From assembly GCF_000284595.1 (NCBI RefSeq), contig NC_017671.1:1521001-1585000 (forward strand): 64,000 nucleotides of DNA, in the 5' to 3' direction. Each line of letters opens with the position of its first letter. Positions within the stretch are counted from its first letter, which is position 1. The DNA is from Stenotrophomonas maltophilia D457. Lineage in GTDB: Bacteria; Pseudomonadota; Gammaproteobacteria; Xanthomonadales; Xanthomonadaceae. Both the position numbers and the translations under genes were made by a program. The notes under the pieces were generated by a model, which was given only the letters and a program-made list of their open reading frames with translations, was not told where the DNA came from and did no database searches. Of the stretch, positions 8,993 through 18,573 are shown one piece after another.

Positions 8993-11452
8993 ATGACTAC
9001 CAAAAAACCAAGCAAGGGCGGGAGCAAGTCCCGCAGCCAGGCCCCGAACAAGGGCGCCAAGGCGGGTGCAGCCCGCACCACCAAGCCGGGCAAGCCGCTG
9101 CCGGGCTGGTTCCCCGAATTGAATGAAGGCGGTGCACCGCCACGCGGCCGCAAGGTCCGCAGTACCGATGCACCGGGCCCGGCCCCGGGCCGCAAGCTGC
9201 CGCCGGCCGGCAAGGTGATCGACGATCCCTATGCCGCCCGCGAAGCGGAGAAGTACGAACAGCCCATCGCCAGCCGCGAGGCCATCCTGGCCCTGCTGGA
9301 GCGCTGCGAAGGGCCGCAGACCGCCGAGGAACTGGGCGCGCGCCTGGGCCTGACCGCTCCGGACCGGGCCGAGGCGCTGTCGCGCCGGCTCGGTGCGATG
9401 GTCCGCGACGGCCAGCTGGTGCAGAACCGTCGCGGCGGTTTCGCCCCGATCCAGACCCTGAACCTGGTCACCGGTGTGGTGATCGCCAACCCGGAAGGGT
9501 TCGGCTTCCTGCGCCCGGTCGAGGGCGGCGACGACCTGTTCCTGCCGCCTTATGAAATGCGCAAGGTCATGCACGGCGACAAGGTGCTGGCCCGCGTGAC
9601 CGGCATCGATCACCGCGGCCGTCGCGAAGGCAGCATCGCCCGCGTGCTGGAGCGCGGCATGACCCGCCTGATCGGCCGCTTCAGAATCGAGATGGGCATC
9701 AACTACGTGGTGCCCGACGACAAGCGCGTGCAGCGCAACGTGCAGGTGCCGCCGGACCAGACCGGTGGTGCGCGCGACGGCCAGCTGGTGGTCTGTGAAC
9801 TGACCCAGGCGCCGGACAGCCGCCGCCCGCCGATCGGCCGCATCATCGCGGTGCTCGGCGACAAGCTGACCGCGTCGCTGGTGGTGGAGACCGCCATCCA
9901 TGGCCACGAGCTGCCGTTCGAGTTCCCGCAGGAGGTGCTGGACGAAGCGGCCTCGGTGCCGCTGGTGGTCGAGCCGGCGATGATTGGCGACCGTGTCGAC
10001 CTGCGCAGCACGCCGCTGGTCACCATCGATGGCGAGGATGCCAAGGACTTCGACGACGCGGTGTACTGCGAGCCGAATGCCGAGGGTTTCCGCCTGGTGG
10101 TGGCGATTGCCGACGTCTCGAATTACGTTCGCCCTGGTACGCCGCTGGATGAAGAGGCGCAGAAGCGTGCGACGTCGGTGTACTTCCCGGGCTTCGTGGT
10201 GCCGATGCTGCCGGAGACACTGTCCAACGGCATCTGCTCGCTGATGCCGAAGGTCGACCGCATGTGCTTTGTCTGCGACATGCAGATCGACCGCGATGGC
10301 CTGGTCGCGCATTCGCGCTTCTACGAGGCGGTGATGAACTCGCATGCGCGCCTGACCTACACCCAGGTGTGGAAGGCGGTGGGCGAGGACGATGCCGATA
10401 CCAAGGCCTGGATGGGCGACCTGCTGCCGCAGGTGCAGCGCCTGCACCAGCTGTACAAGGTGCTGTCCAAGGCACGCGCCAAGCGCGGTGCCATCGAATT
10501 CGAAAGCAGTGAAGTGCGCTTCGTGCTGGACAACCGTGGTGAAGTGACCCAGGCCGGCATGCTGGTGCGCAACGACGCGCACAAGCTGATCGAGGAGTGC
10601 ATGATCGCGGCCAACGTCGAGGCCGCCAGGTACCTGCTGTCGCGCCATGTGCCGGCGCCGTACCGCATCCACGAGAAGCCGCCGGAAACCAAGTACGCCG
10701 ACCTGCTGGAATTCCTCAAGGAGTTCAAGCTGAGCCTGCCGCCGTGGTCGAAGGTGCGCCCGGGCGATTACACCAAGCTGCTGAAGAAGATCCGCGACCG
10801 CCCCGATGCCACGCTGCTGGAATCGGTGTTGCTGCGCAGCCAGAGCCTGGCGATCTACAGCCCGGAGAATCACGGCCACTTCGGCCTGGCGCTGGAGGCG
10901 TACGCGCACTTCACCTCGCCGATCCGCCGTTACCCCGACCTGCTGGTGCACCGTGCGATCAAGCATGCGTTGTCCGGCAAGCCGCTGGACAAGTTCACCT
11001 ACAACGCGCGCGAAATGGCGGCCCTGGCGCTGCAGTGTTCCGAGCGCGAGCGCCGTGCCGACGAAGCCGAGCGCGAGGTCGACGAGCGTTACCGCGCGGC
11101 GTGGATGGAAAAGCACGTGGGCGGCCAGTTCGACGGCGTGATCAGCGGCGTGACGAGCTTCGGCCTGTTCGTGGAACTGGACGAGTCCAAGGTGCAGGGC
11201 CTGGTGCATGTGACCCAGCTGCCGCAGGACTATTACAAGTTCGACGCCACCCGCAAGACGCTGACCGGCGAACGCCGCGGCAGCAGCTACCGGCTGGGTG
11301 ACCGCGTGCGGATCCTGGTGCTGAAGGCCAGCATGGAAGAGCGCAAGATCGACTTCCGCCTGGTCGAGCACAAGGGCGAGGACGAGGGCGATGGCCTGCC
11401 GCCGCCGCCCGAGCGGGGCAAGCCGGCCAAGCGCACCAAGAAGAAGTATTGA
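8993..11452 (+). CDS. rnr: Ribonuclease R (3'-5' exoribonuclease)
   Basis: RNase R degrades structured RNA and mRNA processively from the 3' end. The 819-residue protein begins with a Lys/Ser/Pro-rich basic tail (1-75). A winged-helix segment follows (about 90-140), then cold-shock domains (from about 150), the RNB catalytic domain (about 340-670, with TIDGEDAKDFDDAV supplying the metal-binding Asp residues and HFTSPIRRYPDLLVHR) and a C-terminal S1 domain (FDGVISGVTSFGLFVELDES). A Lys-rich tail ends the protein. Position just upstream of rlmB is conserved in gammaproteobacteria, although here a GFA gene intervenes. Confidence 0.96.
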   Translation: MTTKKPSKGGSKSRSQAPNKGAKAGAARTTKPGKPLPGWFPELNEGGAPPRGRKVRSTDAPGPAPGRKLPPAGKVIDDPYAAREAEKYEQPIASREAILALLERCEGPQTAEELGARLGLTAPDRAEALSRRLGAMVRDGQLVQNRRGGFAPIQTLNLVTGVVIANPEGFGFLRPVEGGDDLFLPPYEMRKVMHGDKVLARVTGIDHRGRREGSIARVLERGMTRLIGRFRIEMGINYVVPDDKRVQRNVQVPPDQTGGARDGQLVVCELTQAPDSRRPPIGRIIAVLGDKLTASLVVETAIHGHELPFEFPQEVLDEAASVPLVVEPAMIGDRVDLRSTPLVTIDGEDAKDFDDAVYCEPNAEGFRLVVAIADVSNYVRPGTPLDEEAQKRATSVYFPGFVVPMLPETLSNGICSLMPKVDRMCFVCDMQIDRDGLVAHSRFYEAVMNSHARLTYTQVWKAVGEDDADTKAWMGDLLPQVQRLHQLYKVLSKARAKRGAIEFESSEVRFVLDNRGEVTQAGMLVRNDAHKLIEECMIAANVEAARYLLSRHVPAPYRIHEKPPETKYADLLEFLKEFKLSLPPWSKVRPGDYTKLLKKIRDRPDATLLESVLLRSQSLAIYSPENHGHFGLALEAYAHFTSPIRRYPDLLVHRAIKHALSGKPLDKFTYNAREMAALALQCSERERRADEAEREVDERYRAAWMEKHVGGQFDGVISGVTSFGLFVELDESKVQGLVHVTQLPQDYYKFDATRKTLTGERRGSSYRLGDRVRILVLKASMEERKIDFRLVEHKGEDEGDGLPPPPERGKPAKRTKKKY

Positions 11453-11457
11453 AAGGT

Positions 11458-11514
11458 GTGCCGACCAACGGTCGGCACCTACCGCAACTGGTAGGTGCCA
11501 ACCTTGGTTGGCAC
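11458..11514. repeat. SMAG-like repeat pair, head to head
   Basis: Two GTAGGTGCC...GGCAC stem-loops in opposite orientation (11458-11482 and 11491-11514) sit between rnr and the GFA gene. They match the GTAG-headed SMAG repeats known from S. maltophilia. Confidence 0.85.
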
Positions 11515-11536
11515 GACGTTCCGGAGGAACCCCAGC

Positions 11537-12019
11537 ATGCAAGGCCAACCCGAATACAGTGGCGGCTGCCAGTGCGGCGCGGTCCGCTTCCAGGCGCGTG
11601 GCGAGCTCACCGACAGCTCGATCTGCCATTGCCGGATGTGCCAGAAGGCGTTCGGTGCCTATTACGCGCCGCTGGTATCCGTGCGCGGCGTGCAGTTCAG
11701 CTGGACCCGCGGCCAGCCGCGCTATTTCCAGTCGTCCAACGTGGTGCGGCGTGGTTTCTGCGCCGACTGCGGTACACCCCTGACCTATGAAGCCCCGGAT
11801 GGCGTGGCCGTGGCTGCCGGCGCCTTCGATGAGCCGGAACGCCTGCCACCGACGATCCAGTACGGGGTGGAGCGCAAGCTGCCGTTCGTCGACAGCCTGT
11901 CCGGCCTGCCGGCGCGGCGCACCGAGGACGACGTCGCCGCGCTGGAGTTCCTGGCCACCATCGTCTCCCACCAGCACCCCGACCACGACACCCCGCACTG
12001 GCCGCCGCGCAGTCGGTAA
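11537..12019 (+). CDS. GFA-family (glutathione-dependent formaldehyde-activating-like) zinc protein
   Basis: A 160-residue protein of the GFA/CENP-V fold. The zinc-binding cysteines are all present: GGCQCGAVRF near the start, CHCRMCQKAFG, and FCADCGTPLTYE. Family members bind structural and catalytic zinc; one bacterial member was reported to speed glutathione-formaldehyde adduct formation, but most have no proven substrate. The ATG at 11537 has a good Shine-Dalgarno (GGAGG, about 9 bp upstream); an in-frame ATG at 11495 falls inside the SMAG repeat. Repeat pairs flank the gene on both sides, suggesting it was inserted between rnr and rlmB. Confidence 0.88.
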   Translation: MQGQPEYSGGCQCGAVRFQARGELTDSSICHCRMCQKAFGAYYAPLVSVRGVQFSWTRGQPRYFQSSNVVRRGFCADCGTPLTYEAPDGVAVAAGAFDEPERLPPTIQYGVERKLPFVDSLSGLPARRTEDDVAALEFLATIVSHQHPDHDTPHWPPRSR

Positions 12020-12020
12020 C

Positions 12021-12114
12021 GCCCCTCTAGCGCCGAGCCCACGCTCGGCTGCTCCGGGTTCAGGCTTCATCGGCCCCCCGCCAGCCGAGCATGGGCTCGG
12101 CGCTACAGAGGGGC
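12021..12114. repeat. SMAG-like repeat pair
   Basis: CTAGCGCCGAGCCCACGCTC at the left and its counterpart GAGCATGGGCTCGGCGCTAC at the right form two facing stem-loops, with a GCCCCTCT/AGAGGGGC outer stem joining them. They lie between the GFA gene and rlmB. Confidence 0.85.
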
Positions 12115-12180
12115 GGCCGGTCGCAGCGCCCGGCCTGCCGATGCTCTACCATAGCCACCCCCTTTCCGGTCCCCGCCCGC

Positions 12181-12924
12181 ATGAGCAAGAACAGCCAGTG
12201 GATTGTCGGCGTCAACGCCGTCGCCTCCTCCATCGAGAACGACGCCGAGAACGTCCGCGAAGTGCTGGTCGAGGCCGGTGCGAAGAACCCGCGCCTGACC
12301 GAGATCGAAGAGAACGCCCGCCGCAAGGGCATCGATGTGCGCAAGGTGAACAGCCAGGCGCTGGACGGTGTTGGCGGTTCGGTGCGCCACCAGGGCGTGG
12401 CCGCGCGCTACGCCGCCGCCCGTACCTACAGCGAGAACGAGCTGGAAGGGCTGGTCACCGCGGCCGAGGGCAAGGCCCTGCTGCTGGTGCTCGACGAGGT
12501 GCAGGACCCGCACAACCTCGGCGCCTGCCTGCGCTCGGCCGCTGCCGCCGGGGCGACCGCGGTGATCATCCCGAAGGACAAGTCGGCCACGGTCAATGCC
12601 ACTGTGCGCAAGACTTCGGCCGGTGCCGCCGACCTGATCCCGGTGGTGGCGGTGACCAACCTCTCGCGCTGCCTGAAGGACCTGCAGAAGCAGGGCGTGT
12701 GGATCTACGGCCTGGCCGGTGAAGCCACGGCCTCGCTGTACCAGCTGGACCTGAAGGGCAACATCGCGCTGGTGCTGGGCGGCGAAGCCGATGGCCTGCG
12801 CCGCCTGACCCGCGAGAACTGCGATGGCCTGGTCAAGATCCCGATGCCGGGCGAGATCGAGAGCCTGAACGTCTCCGTCGCCGCCGGCGTCAGCCTGTTC
12901 GAGGCCGTGCGCCAGCGCGGTTGA
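12181..12924 (+). CDS. rlmB: 23S rRNA (guanosine-2251-2'-O)-methyltransferase
   Basis: A SPOUT methyltransferase that 2'-O-methylates G2251 in the peptidyl-transferase P loop. The 247-residue protein has an N-terminal substrate-binding domain (1-80) and a C-terminal SpoU domain with three motifs: DPHNLGACLRSAAAAGATAV (motif 1), LVLGGEADGLRR (motif 2) and IPMPGEIESLNVSVAAGVSL (motif 3, which with motif 2 forms the knotted AdoMet site). The start ATG at 12181 (MSKNSQWIVGVNAV) matches the family. An open frame reaches further upstream into the repeat pair and is not used. Confidence 0.96.
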   Translation: MSKNSQWIVGVNAVASSIENDAENVREVLVEAGAKNPRLTEIEENARRKGIDVRKVNSQALDGVGGSVRHQGVAARYAAARTYSENELEGLVTAAEGKALLLVLDEVQDPHNLGACLRSAAAAGATAVIIPKDKSATVNATVRKTSAGAADLIPVVAVTNLSRCLKDLQKQGVWIYGLAGEATASLYQLDLKGNIALVLGGEADGLRRLTRENCDGLVKIPMPGEIESLNVSVAAGVSLFEAVRQRG

Positions 12925-12944
12925 TCGGCCAGCGCGATGTGATC

Positions 12945-12986
12945 GGGGTCAGATCCCTTTTCCAATGGGAAAAGGGATCTGACCCC
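12945..12986. repeat. Dispersed palindrome, second family (copy 2, perfect)
   Basis: A perfect 19-bp inverted repeat with a 4-nt AATG loop; the arms begin GGGGTCAGATCCC and end GGGATCTGACCCC. It lies between the convergent ends of rlmB and macC and may also act as a transcription block. Confidence 0.9.
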
Positions 12987-13001
12987 GTTTCATGTCCCGC
13001 C

Positions 13002-14441
13002 TCACCCCGCGCTGCCGCCCAACGCCTTGAACAGCGTCACGTCGTTGTTGAGCTGGCCCTGGCGCGCACGTGCCAGCGACAGTTCGGCATCACGCCGGGT
13101 CTGCTGCGCTTCCAGCCAGGTGCGCAGATCGGTGGCACCCACGCGGTAACGCACTTCCTGCGCGCGTTCCACTTCCACCGCTTCGTCGTATGAAGCCTGC
13201 GAGGCCGCCACCTGGCGCGCCAGCTGCTCGCGCGCCGACAGTGCGTTGTCCACTTCCGAGAGCGCGGTATACAGCGTCTTGCGGAAGTTGCTGGCGGCGA
13301 TCTGGTAGGCGGTGGCGGCGATATCGGTATCCAGCTGCGCACGCTGCAGGTTGAGGAACGGCAGCGACAGGCCGGCGCCCAGCGTGGCCACCGGGTTGCG
13401 CAGTACATCGCCCAGCGAGGTCGCGCTGGAACCGAGGCTGCCGGTCAGGCTCAGCGCAGGGTAGTACTGGGTGGCGGTGACCTTGATGGTCTTCAGGCTG
13501 TTGCGCAGGCGAAGTTCGGCCGCGCGCAGATCGGGGCGGCGGCCGAGCAGATCGGTCGGCAGGCCTTCGCTGATGGCTGGGCTGCGTGCGCCCAGCAGGT
13601 CCTGTGGTTCGTCCTGCTGGGGCCAGGGCGTGCCGTCCAGCAGCACGGTCAGCGCGTTGCGCACCTCCACCCGCTGCTGTTCCAGCGCGCTCTGCAAGGA
13701 CCGCTGCGACTGCAGGTTCTGCAGTGCCTGGCGCACTTCCAGGCGCGATACCGCACCGGCGTCGAAGCGGGCCTGCACCAGTTCGCGGGTGCGTTCCAGG
13801 CGCTCCAGGTTGGCCTGGCCGGTGGCGATCGACTGGTTGAGGTAGGCCAGGTTCCAGTACTGGGTGATGGTGTCGCTGATCACCAGCAGCGCGGTGTTCT
13901 GCCGGTCTTCCTCGCTGGCCTCGGCTTCCCAGCGGGCGATGTCGCGCTGGGTGCGCAGGCGGCCCCACAGGTCCACTTCCCAACCCAGCGAGACGCCGGT
14001 GGAATAGCTGCGGCGCCAATCATCAGACTGGTCGGTGGCGCGGCTGGCGCTGCCGCTCACGCCGGATGACGAGGGCTGCGGCCACAGTGCGTTGCTGGCC
14101 AGGCCGGCCTGCAGGCGCGAACGCTGCACGGCCAGGCCGGCGGCGGCCAGATCGCTGTTGGCGGCCAGCGCCTGCGCCACCAGGCGGTCCAGGCGTTCAT
14201 CGCCGAAGCCGGTCCACCAGGTGTCCTGGCGGATGTCGCGGCCCGGTGTATCCAGGCTGCTGCGCGGGTCATCGGCTGGCGCGTTGAGGGTGGCATCGCC
14301 ACGTCCATACTGCGCCGCCACGGCCGGGTCGTGCACCGGGTAGCGGCCGACCGACGCGCAGCCGGACAGGGCGAGTAGAACGGCACCGGCCAGCAGCAGG
14401 TGCCGGGGAGCGGGGAAGGGCAGTCGGGTCATCATCTTCAT
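13002..14441 (-). CDS. macC: MacC outer-membrane efflux lipoprotein (NodT family)
   Basis: Outer-membrane channel of the MacABC pump, 479 residues, with lipoprotein signal and lipobox LSGC (Cys28). Two OMF repeats follow, with the family motifs [19 protein letters not shown] and [20 protein letters not shown]. The start ATG at 14441 overlaps the macB stop (ATGA, 14441-14438). A dedicated OMF gene inside a mac operon is the S. maltophilia arrangement; macABCsm has been linked there to macrolide, aminoglycoside and polymyxin tolerance, oxidative and envelope stress, and biofilm formation (established knowledge, not deduced here). Confidence 0.92.
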   Translation of the reverse strand: MKMMTRLPFPAPRHLLLAGAVLLALSGCASVGRYPVHDPAVAAQYGRGDATLNAPADDPRSSLDTPGRDIRQDTWWTGFGDERLDRLVAQALAANSDLAAAGLAVQRSRLQAGLASNALWPQPSSSGVSGSASRATDQSDDWRRSYSTGVSLGWEVDLWGRLRTQRDIARWEAEASEEDRQNTALLVISDTITQYWNLAYLNQSIATGQANLERLERTRELVQARFDAGAVSRLEVRQALQNLQSQRSLQSALEQQRVEVRNALTVLLDGTPWPQQDEPQDLLGARSPAISEGLPTDLLGRRPDLRAAELRLRNSLKTIKVTATQYYPALSLTGSLGSSATSLGDVLRNPVATLGAGLSLPFLNLQRAQLDTDIAATAYQIAASNFRKTLYTALSEVDNALSAREQLARQVAASQASYDEAVEVERAQEVRYRVGATDLRTWLEAQQTRRDAELSLARARQGQLNNDVTLFKALGGSAG

Positions 14442-16396
14442 TCGCGGGCCAGGGCCTCCACCGGGTCGAGCTGCGCGGCGTTGCGCGCTGGCAGGAAGCC
14501 GAACGCAACGCCGATCAGGGTCGAGCAGGCAAACGCGGCGACGATCGAGGCGGTGGAGAACAGCACCTGGAAGTCGCTGGCGAAGCGGCCGATCATCGAG
14601 CCCAGCAGCAGGGCCAGGCCGATACCGAGCACGCCGCCGAGCAGGCAGACCAGCACCGCTTCGATCAGGAACTGCTGGCGGATATCACTCTGCCGTGCAC
14701 CGACGGCCATGCGCACCCCGATCTCGCGGGTGCGCTCGGTCACCGATACCAGCATGATGTTCATCACGCCGATGCCACCGACCAGCAACGCGATGGCGGC
14801 GATGGCACCGATCAGCAGGGTCATCGTGCGCGTGGTCTGCTCGATGGTCTCGCGGATCTCGGCGCTGTTGCTGAGGAAGAAATCCTCGGTGCCATGGCGC
14901 AGGGTCAGCAGGCGGGTGATCGCTTCCTGCGCGGCGTCCATCGGCGTGTCATCGTCCACGCGCACGGTGATGCTGGACACGTGGCTCTGGCCGAGCATGC
15001 GCGACATCACCGTGGTGTACGGCACCCACACGCTGAGGCTGGTGCTGCCGCCGAAGCCGAAACTCTGCCGCTTGGCCACGCCGACCACGCGCGCCGGCAC
15101 GTTGCCGAGCAGGATCACCTGGCCGACCGGGTCGACATCGGGAAAGAACTGGGACTGGGTGTTCTCGTCGATCACCGCCACCTGGCCCAGGCCCTTGACC
15201 GCATCGGCATCGAAGAAGCTGCCGCTGAGCAGGGTCACGCCCTTGACCCGGAAGAACTGCTCGCCAACGCCGCTGACCTGGGCGGTGGACGACTGGTTGC
15301 GGTAACGCGCGGTGACCGAAGTCGATACGCTGGGGGTGGCGCTGTCTACGTAGCTCTGCCTTGCCAGTGCATCGGCATCGCTGGCCTTGAGCGTCTGTAC
15401 GCGCGCCGAGCGCATGTCGCCGAAACCGCGGCCGGGATAGACGTCGATGGTATTGGTGCCGAGCGCGCTGATGTTCTGCAGGATCTGCTGCTGGGAGCCA
15501 TTGCCCAGCGCCACCACCGAGACCACCGAGGCGATGCCGATGATGATGCCGAGCATGGTCAGGAAGGTTCGCAGCCGATGTGCGTTCATCGCCAGCAGCG
15601 CCATGCGGAACGCTTCGGTGAAGCGGTCGCGCGCGGCCCGCCAGCTGTTGCCGCGGGCGACGCCGGTACTGGCCTCGCGCTGCGCACGGTAGGTCGGCGC
15701 ATTCGGGTTGGCGCGGTCGGCGATGATCTCGCCATCGCGGATTTCGATGATGCGCTGCGCGTGCTCGGCCACGCTCATGTCGTGGGTGACGATGATGATG
15801 GTGTGGCCTTCGGCATGCAGTTCGCCGAGGATCGCCATCACTTCCTCGCCGGATTTCGTGTCCAGCGCGCCGGTCGGTTCGTCGGCCAGGATCACCTCGC
15901 CGCCGTTCATCAGGGCGCGTGCGATCGACACGCGCTGCTGCTGGCCACCGGACAGCTGGCCCGGCTTGTGATGCATGCGGTCGCTCAGGCCCAGCCGCTG
16001 CAGCAGTTGCTCGGCACGCGCGTTGCGCACCGGGCCGGGGCTGCCGGCGTACACCGCCGGCACTTCCACGTTGCCGCGCGCATCCAGGTCGCCGAGCAGG
16101 TGGTAGCGCTGGAAGATGAAACCGAAATGCTCGCGGCGCAGTTCGGCCAGTTCGTCCGGTTGCATCTTCCCGGTTTCGCGGCTGGCCACCTGGTAGCTGC
16201 CACGGGTGGGACGATCGAGGCAGCCGAGGATGTTCATCAGCGTCGACTTGCCCGAGCCGGACTGGCCGACGATGGCCACCATCTCACCGGCGTGGATGTC
16301 GAGATTGACGTCGCGCAGCACGGCGATCACATCATCGCCGGCCGGGAATTCACGTCGCAGGTCGCGCAGGCGCAGCAGCGGCGCCGTCGTGCTCAT
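14438..16396 (-). CDS. macB: MacB ABC transporter (ATPase-permease)
   Basis: A 652-residue half-transporter that drives MacABC extrusion. The ABC domain is N-terminal: Walker [10 protein letters not shown] (44-52), signature [15 protein letters not shown] and Walker [15 protein letters not shown]1 is near residue 275, followed by the large periplasmic MacB_PCD domain (about 300-500) and three C-terminal helices of the FtsX fold, with [20 protein letters not shown] between them. MacB works by mechanotransmission rather than by moving substrate across the inner membrane (established for E. coli). ATGA overlaps join it to macA and macC. Confidence 0.96.
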   Translation of the reverse strand: MSTTAPLLRLRDLRREFPAGDDVIAVLRDVNLDIHAGEMVAIVGQSGSGKSTLMNILGCLDRPTRGSYQVASRETGKMQPDELAELRREHFGFIFQRYHLLGDLDARGNVEVPAVYAGSPGPVRNARAEQLLQRLGLSDRMHHKPGQLSGGQQQRVSIARALMNGGEVILADEPTGALDTKSGEEVMAILGELHAEGHTIIIVTHDMSVAEHAQRIIEIRDGEIIADRANPNAPTYRAQREASTGVARGNSWRAARDRFTEAFRMALLAMNAHRLRTFLTMLGIIIGIASVVSVVALGNGSQQQILQNISALGTNTIDVYPGRGFGDMRSARVQTLKASDADALARQSYVDSATPSVSTSVTARYRNQSSTAQVSGVGEQFFRVKGVTLLSGSFFDADAVKGLGQVAVIDENTQSQFFPDVDPVGQVILLGNVPARVVGVAKRQSFGFGGSTSLSVWVPYTTVMSRMLGQSHVSSITVRVDDDTPMDAAQEAITRLLTLRHGTEDFFLSNSAEIRETIEQTTRTMTLLIGAIAAIALLVGGIGVMNIMLVSVTERTREIGVRMAVGARQSDIRQQFLIEAVLVCLLGGVLGIGLALLLGSMIGRFASDFQVLFSTASIVAAFACSTLIGVAFGFLPARNAAQLDPVEALARE

Positions 16397-17634
16397 CGGC
16401 GCCCCATGCCCGGGCCGCCAACCCGCATCTGCATGCCGCCGCGGTTGCCGCCGCCGGCGCTGGCACCGGCCGCACCCGCTTCGCCAACCACCACGCGCTC
16501 GCCTTCCTTCAGCCCGGACAGGATCTCGGCCGAGGCGCCATTGTTGATGCCCACCGTGACCTTGCGCGGCTGCGGCTGGCCCTTGTCGTCCAGCACCCGC
16601 ACCATGCGCTCGTCGCCACGGCGCTTCGGCCCCAGCGCCACTGCCGGCACCATCAGCACGCCCTTGGCCTGCTTGAGCAGCACCGAGACCTGCGCGGTCA
16701 TGTCGATGCGCAGCGTGCCATCCGGGTTCTCCACGTCGAACAGCGCGTTGTAGTAGACCGCGCTGCTGGAACTGGAACTGGAGGAGCTGCTGGAGCTGGA
16801 TGAATTCTCGTTGGCGATCGAGGCTGGCGCCGGATTGATCTGGCGCAGCGTGGCGTGGTACTTGCGGTCCGGGTCGCCGAGCGTGGTGAAGTACACCGGC
16901 ATGCCGGCCTTGATCTTGACCACGTCGGCCTCGGAGATCTCCGCATTGACGGTGACCACGTCCAGCCGCGCCAGCATGACGATGGTCGGCGCGGTCTGGT
17001 TGGCGTTCACCGTGCGGCCTTCCTCGGCCACCACCGCCACCACGGTGCCGTCCATCGGCGCGGTAATGCGGGTGTAGGCCAGGTTGGCGCGGGCGGTGCC
17101 CAGCTCGGTTTCGCGGCCCTTGATCTGCGCCTCGTAGGACTGCAGCTGGGCACGGGCGGTCTTCAGCTGCGCCTCGGCGGCATCGTATTCCTGGCGCGAG
17201 GTGGCCTCGGCGGCCAGCATCTGCTGCTGGCGCGCGAATTCCAGTTCGGCCTGGCGCAGGGTGGCCTGCTGGACGGCGCGCTGGGCGGTGACCTGGTCCA
17301 GCGAGGCCTGCGCGTTGAGCACCTGGTTCTGCTGGGTGGTGGCGTCGATCTCGGCAATCAGGTCGCCTTCCTTCACGGTGTCGCCCAGCTGCACCTTCAG
17401 CGACTTGATCTGGCCCGAGGCCTGCGCACCGACGCTGACCAGCTTGTAGGCATCGATCACGCCGGTGGCGTCCACCGTCTGCTCGATGTCACCGCGGCTG
17501 ACCGGCGAGGTGGCCACCGCCGGCGCGGCGGGCTTGCGCAGCAGCCACCAGGCGGTCGCGGCGACGATCAGGGCAAGCAGGGCGATCAGTATCAGGCGAC
17601 TCCGGCGGGTCGCGGGCAGCAGGCGGAACGTCAC
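16393..17634 (-). CDS. macA: MacA periplasmic adaptor
   Basis: Membrane-fusion protein of MacABC, 413 residues. It has one N-terminal anchor (about 14-32), lipoyl halves ([20 protein letters not shown] and [18 protein letters not shown]), an alpha-hairpin (about 105-180), a beta-barrel domain (HlyD/MacA type) and a Gly-rich C-tail ([15 protein letters not shown]). Unusually, 14 consecutive serines (encoded at about 16758-16799) interrupt the beta-barrel region between ASIANEN and [10 protein letters not shown]. Its start lies about 200 bp from the divergent macR; the stop overlaps macB. Confidence 0.94.
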   Translation of the reverse strand: MTFRLLPATRRSRLILIALLALIVAATAWWLLRKPAAPAVATSPVSRGDIEQTVDATGVIDAYKLVSVGAQASGQIKSLKVQLGDTVKEGDLIAEIDATTQQNQVLNAQASLDQVTAQRAVQQATLRQAELEFARQQQMLAAEATSRQEYDAAEAQLKTARAQLQSYEAQIKGRETELGTARANLAYTRITAPMDGTVVAVVAEEGRTVNANQTAPTIVMLARLDVVTVNAEISEADVVKIKAGMPVYFTTLGDPDRKYHATLRQINPAPASIANENSSSSSSSSSSSSSSAVYYNALFDVENPDGTLRIDMTAQVSVLLKQAKGVLMVPAVALGPKRRGDERMVRVLDDKGQPQPRKVTVGINNGASAEILSGLKEGERVVVGEAGAAGASAGGGNRGGMQMRVGGPGMGRR

Positions 17635-17838
17635 GTCGTGGCTTCACTCTCGGGGCCGCGCGTGCGGCGTTGGCGGGCATTGTGAAGACCGGGCGATGGA
17701 CGGCTCAATCCTCGGGGTATGTCTGTATGTAACACTGTCGGTGAATACGCGTAACCACAGGTATCCCGCCCGTGGGTGGATACACTGGTACGCATTGCCC
17801 CGGATGCGGTTCAGCTGCCGACACGGGATGATCGCGAC

Positions 17839-18567
17839 ATGGAGACTGAAAACCCGATGCATCGACTGCTGATCGTCGACGACGACAACGACATCCGCAC
17901 GCTGCTGGCCGAGCAGCTCGGCCGCGCCGGTTACCTGGTGAGCACGGCGGCCGATGGCACCGCCATGCGCCAGCTGCTGGACCGCGAGCACGTGGACCTG
18001 ATCGTGCTCGACCTCAACCTGCCGCGCGAGGATGGCCTGACCCTGTGCCGTGACCTGCGTGCGCGTTCGAACACGCCGGTGATCATGCTGACCGCACGCG
18101 CCGAGCCGATCGATCGCGTGCTGGGCCTGGAAATGGGCGCCGATGACTACCTGGCCAAGCCGTTCGAACCGCGCGAGCTGCTGGCACGCATCCGCAACGT
18201 GCTGCGCCGGACCGAGGCGCTGCCGGCCAACCTGGAGCCGCTGGCGGTGCGCCGTGCGCGCTTCTCGCGCTGGGTGTTCGACCTGGAGCATCGCCACCTG
18301 GTCGATCCGGATGACCGCGTGGTGGTGCTGTCCGGCGCCGAGTTCCGCCTGCTGCGGGTGTTCATCGCGCACGCCAACAAGGTGCTGTCGCGCGAGCAGC
18401 TGGTCGCGCTCAGCAGTGGCCGCAACTACGAGGCACAGGACCGCGCGATCGACCTGCAGGTCAGCCGCCTGCGCAACAAGCTGGGCGACGACGGTGGCCC
18501 GGACGGACTGATCAAGACCGTGCGCAACGAGGGCTACGTGCTGGCCTCCGCGGTCAACCTGGAATAA
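17839..18567 (+). CDS. macR: OmpR-family response regulator MacR
   Basis: A 242-residue response regulator with an N-terminal receiver (acidic pair D14/D15, phospho-acceptor D58 in LIVLDLNLPRED, Lys in LAKPFEPRELLARI) and a C-terminal winged helix (DRAIDLQVSRLRNKLGDDGG). I chose the ATG at 17839; the ATG at 17857 (MHRLLIVDDD) is equally plausible. It lies divergently beside macABC and 6 bp upstream of the sensor kinase. In S. maltophilia this pair is called macRS; as I recall, published work found little effect of it on macABC expression, so its real targets may lie elsewhere. Confidence 0.92.
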   Translation: METENPMHRLLIVDDDNDIRTLLAEQLGRAGYLVSTAADGTAMRQLLDREHVDLIVLDLNLPREDGLTLCRDLRARSNTPVIMLTARAEPIDRVLGLEMGADDYLAKPFEPRELLARIRNVLRRTEALPANLEPLAVRRARFSRWVFDLEHRHLVDPDDRVVVLSGAEFRLLRVFIAHANKVLSREQLVALSSGRNYEAQDRAIDLQVSRLRNKLGDDGGPDGLIKTVRNEGYVLASAVNLE

Positions 18568-18573
18568 GCCGCG

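Noticed and set aside
8978..12070. 1030-codon open frame antisense to rnr and the GFA gene
   Set aside because: It mirrors the codon pattern of rnr in very GC-rich DNA, has no family features, and crosses two repeat pairs and two well-supported genes.
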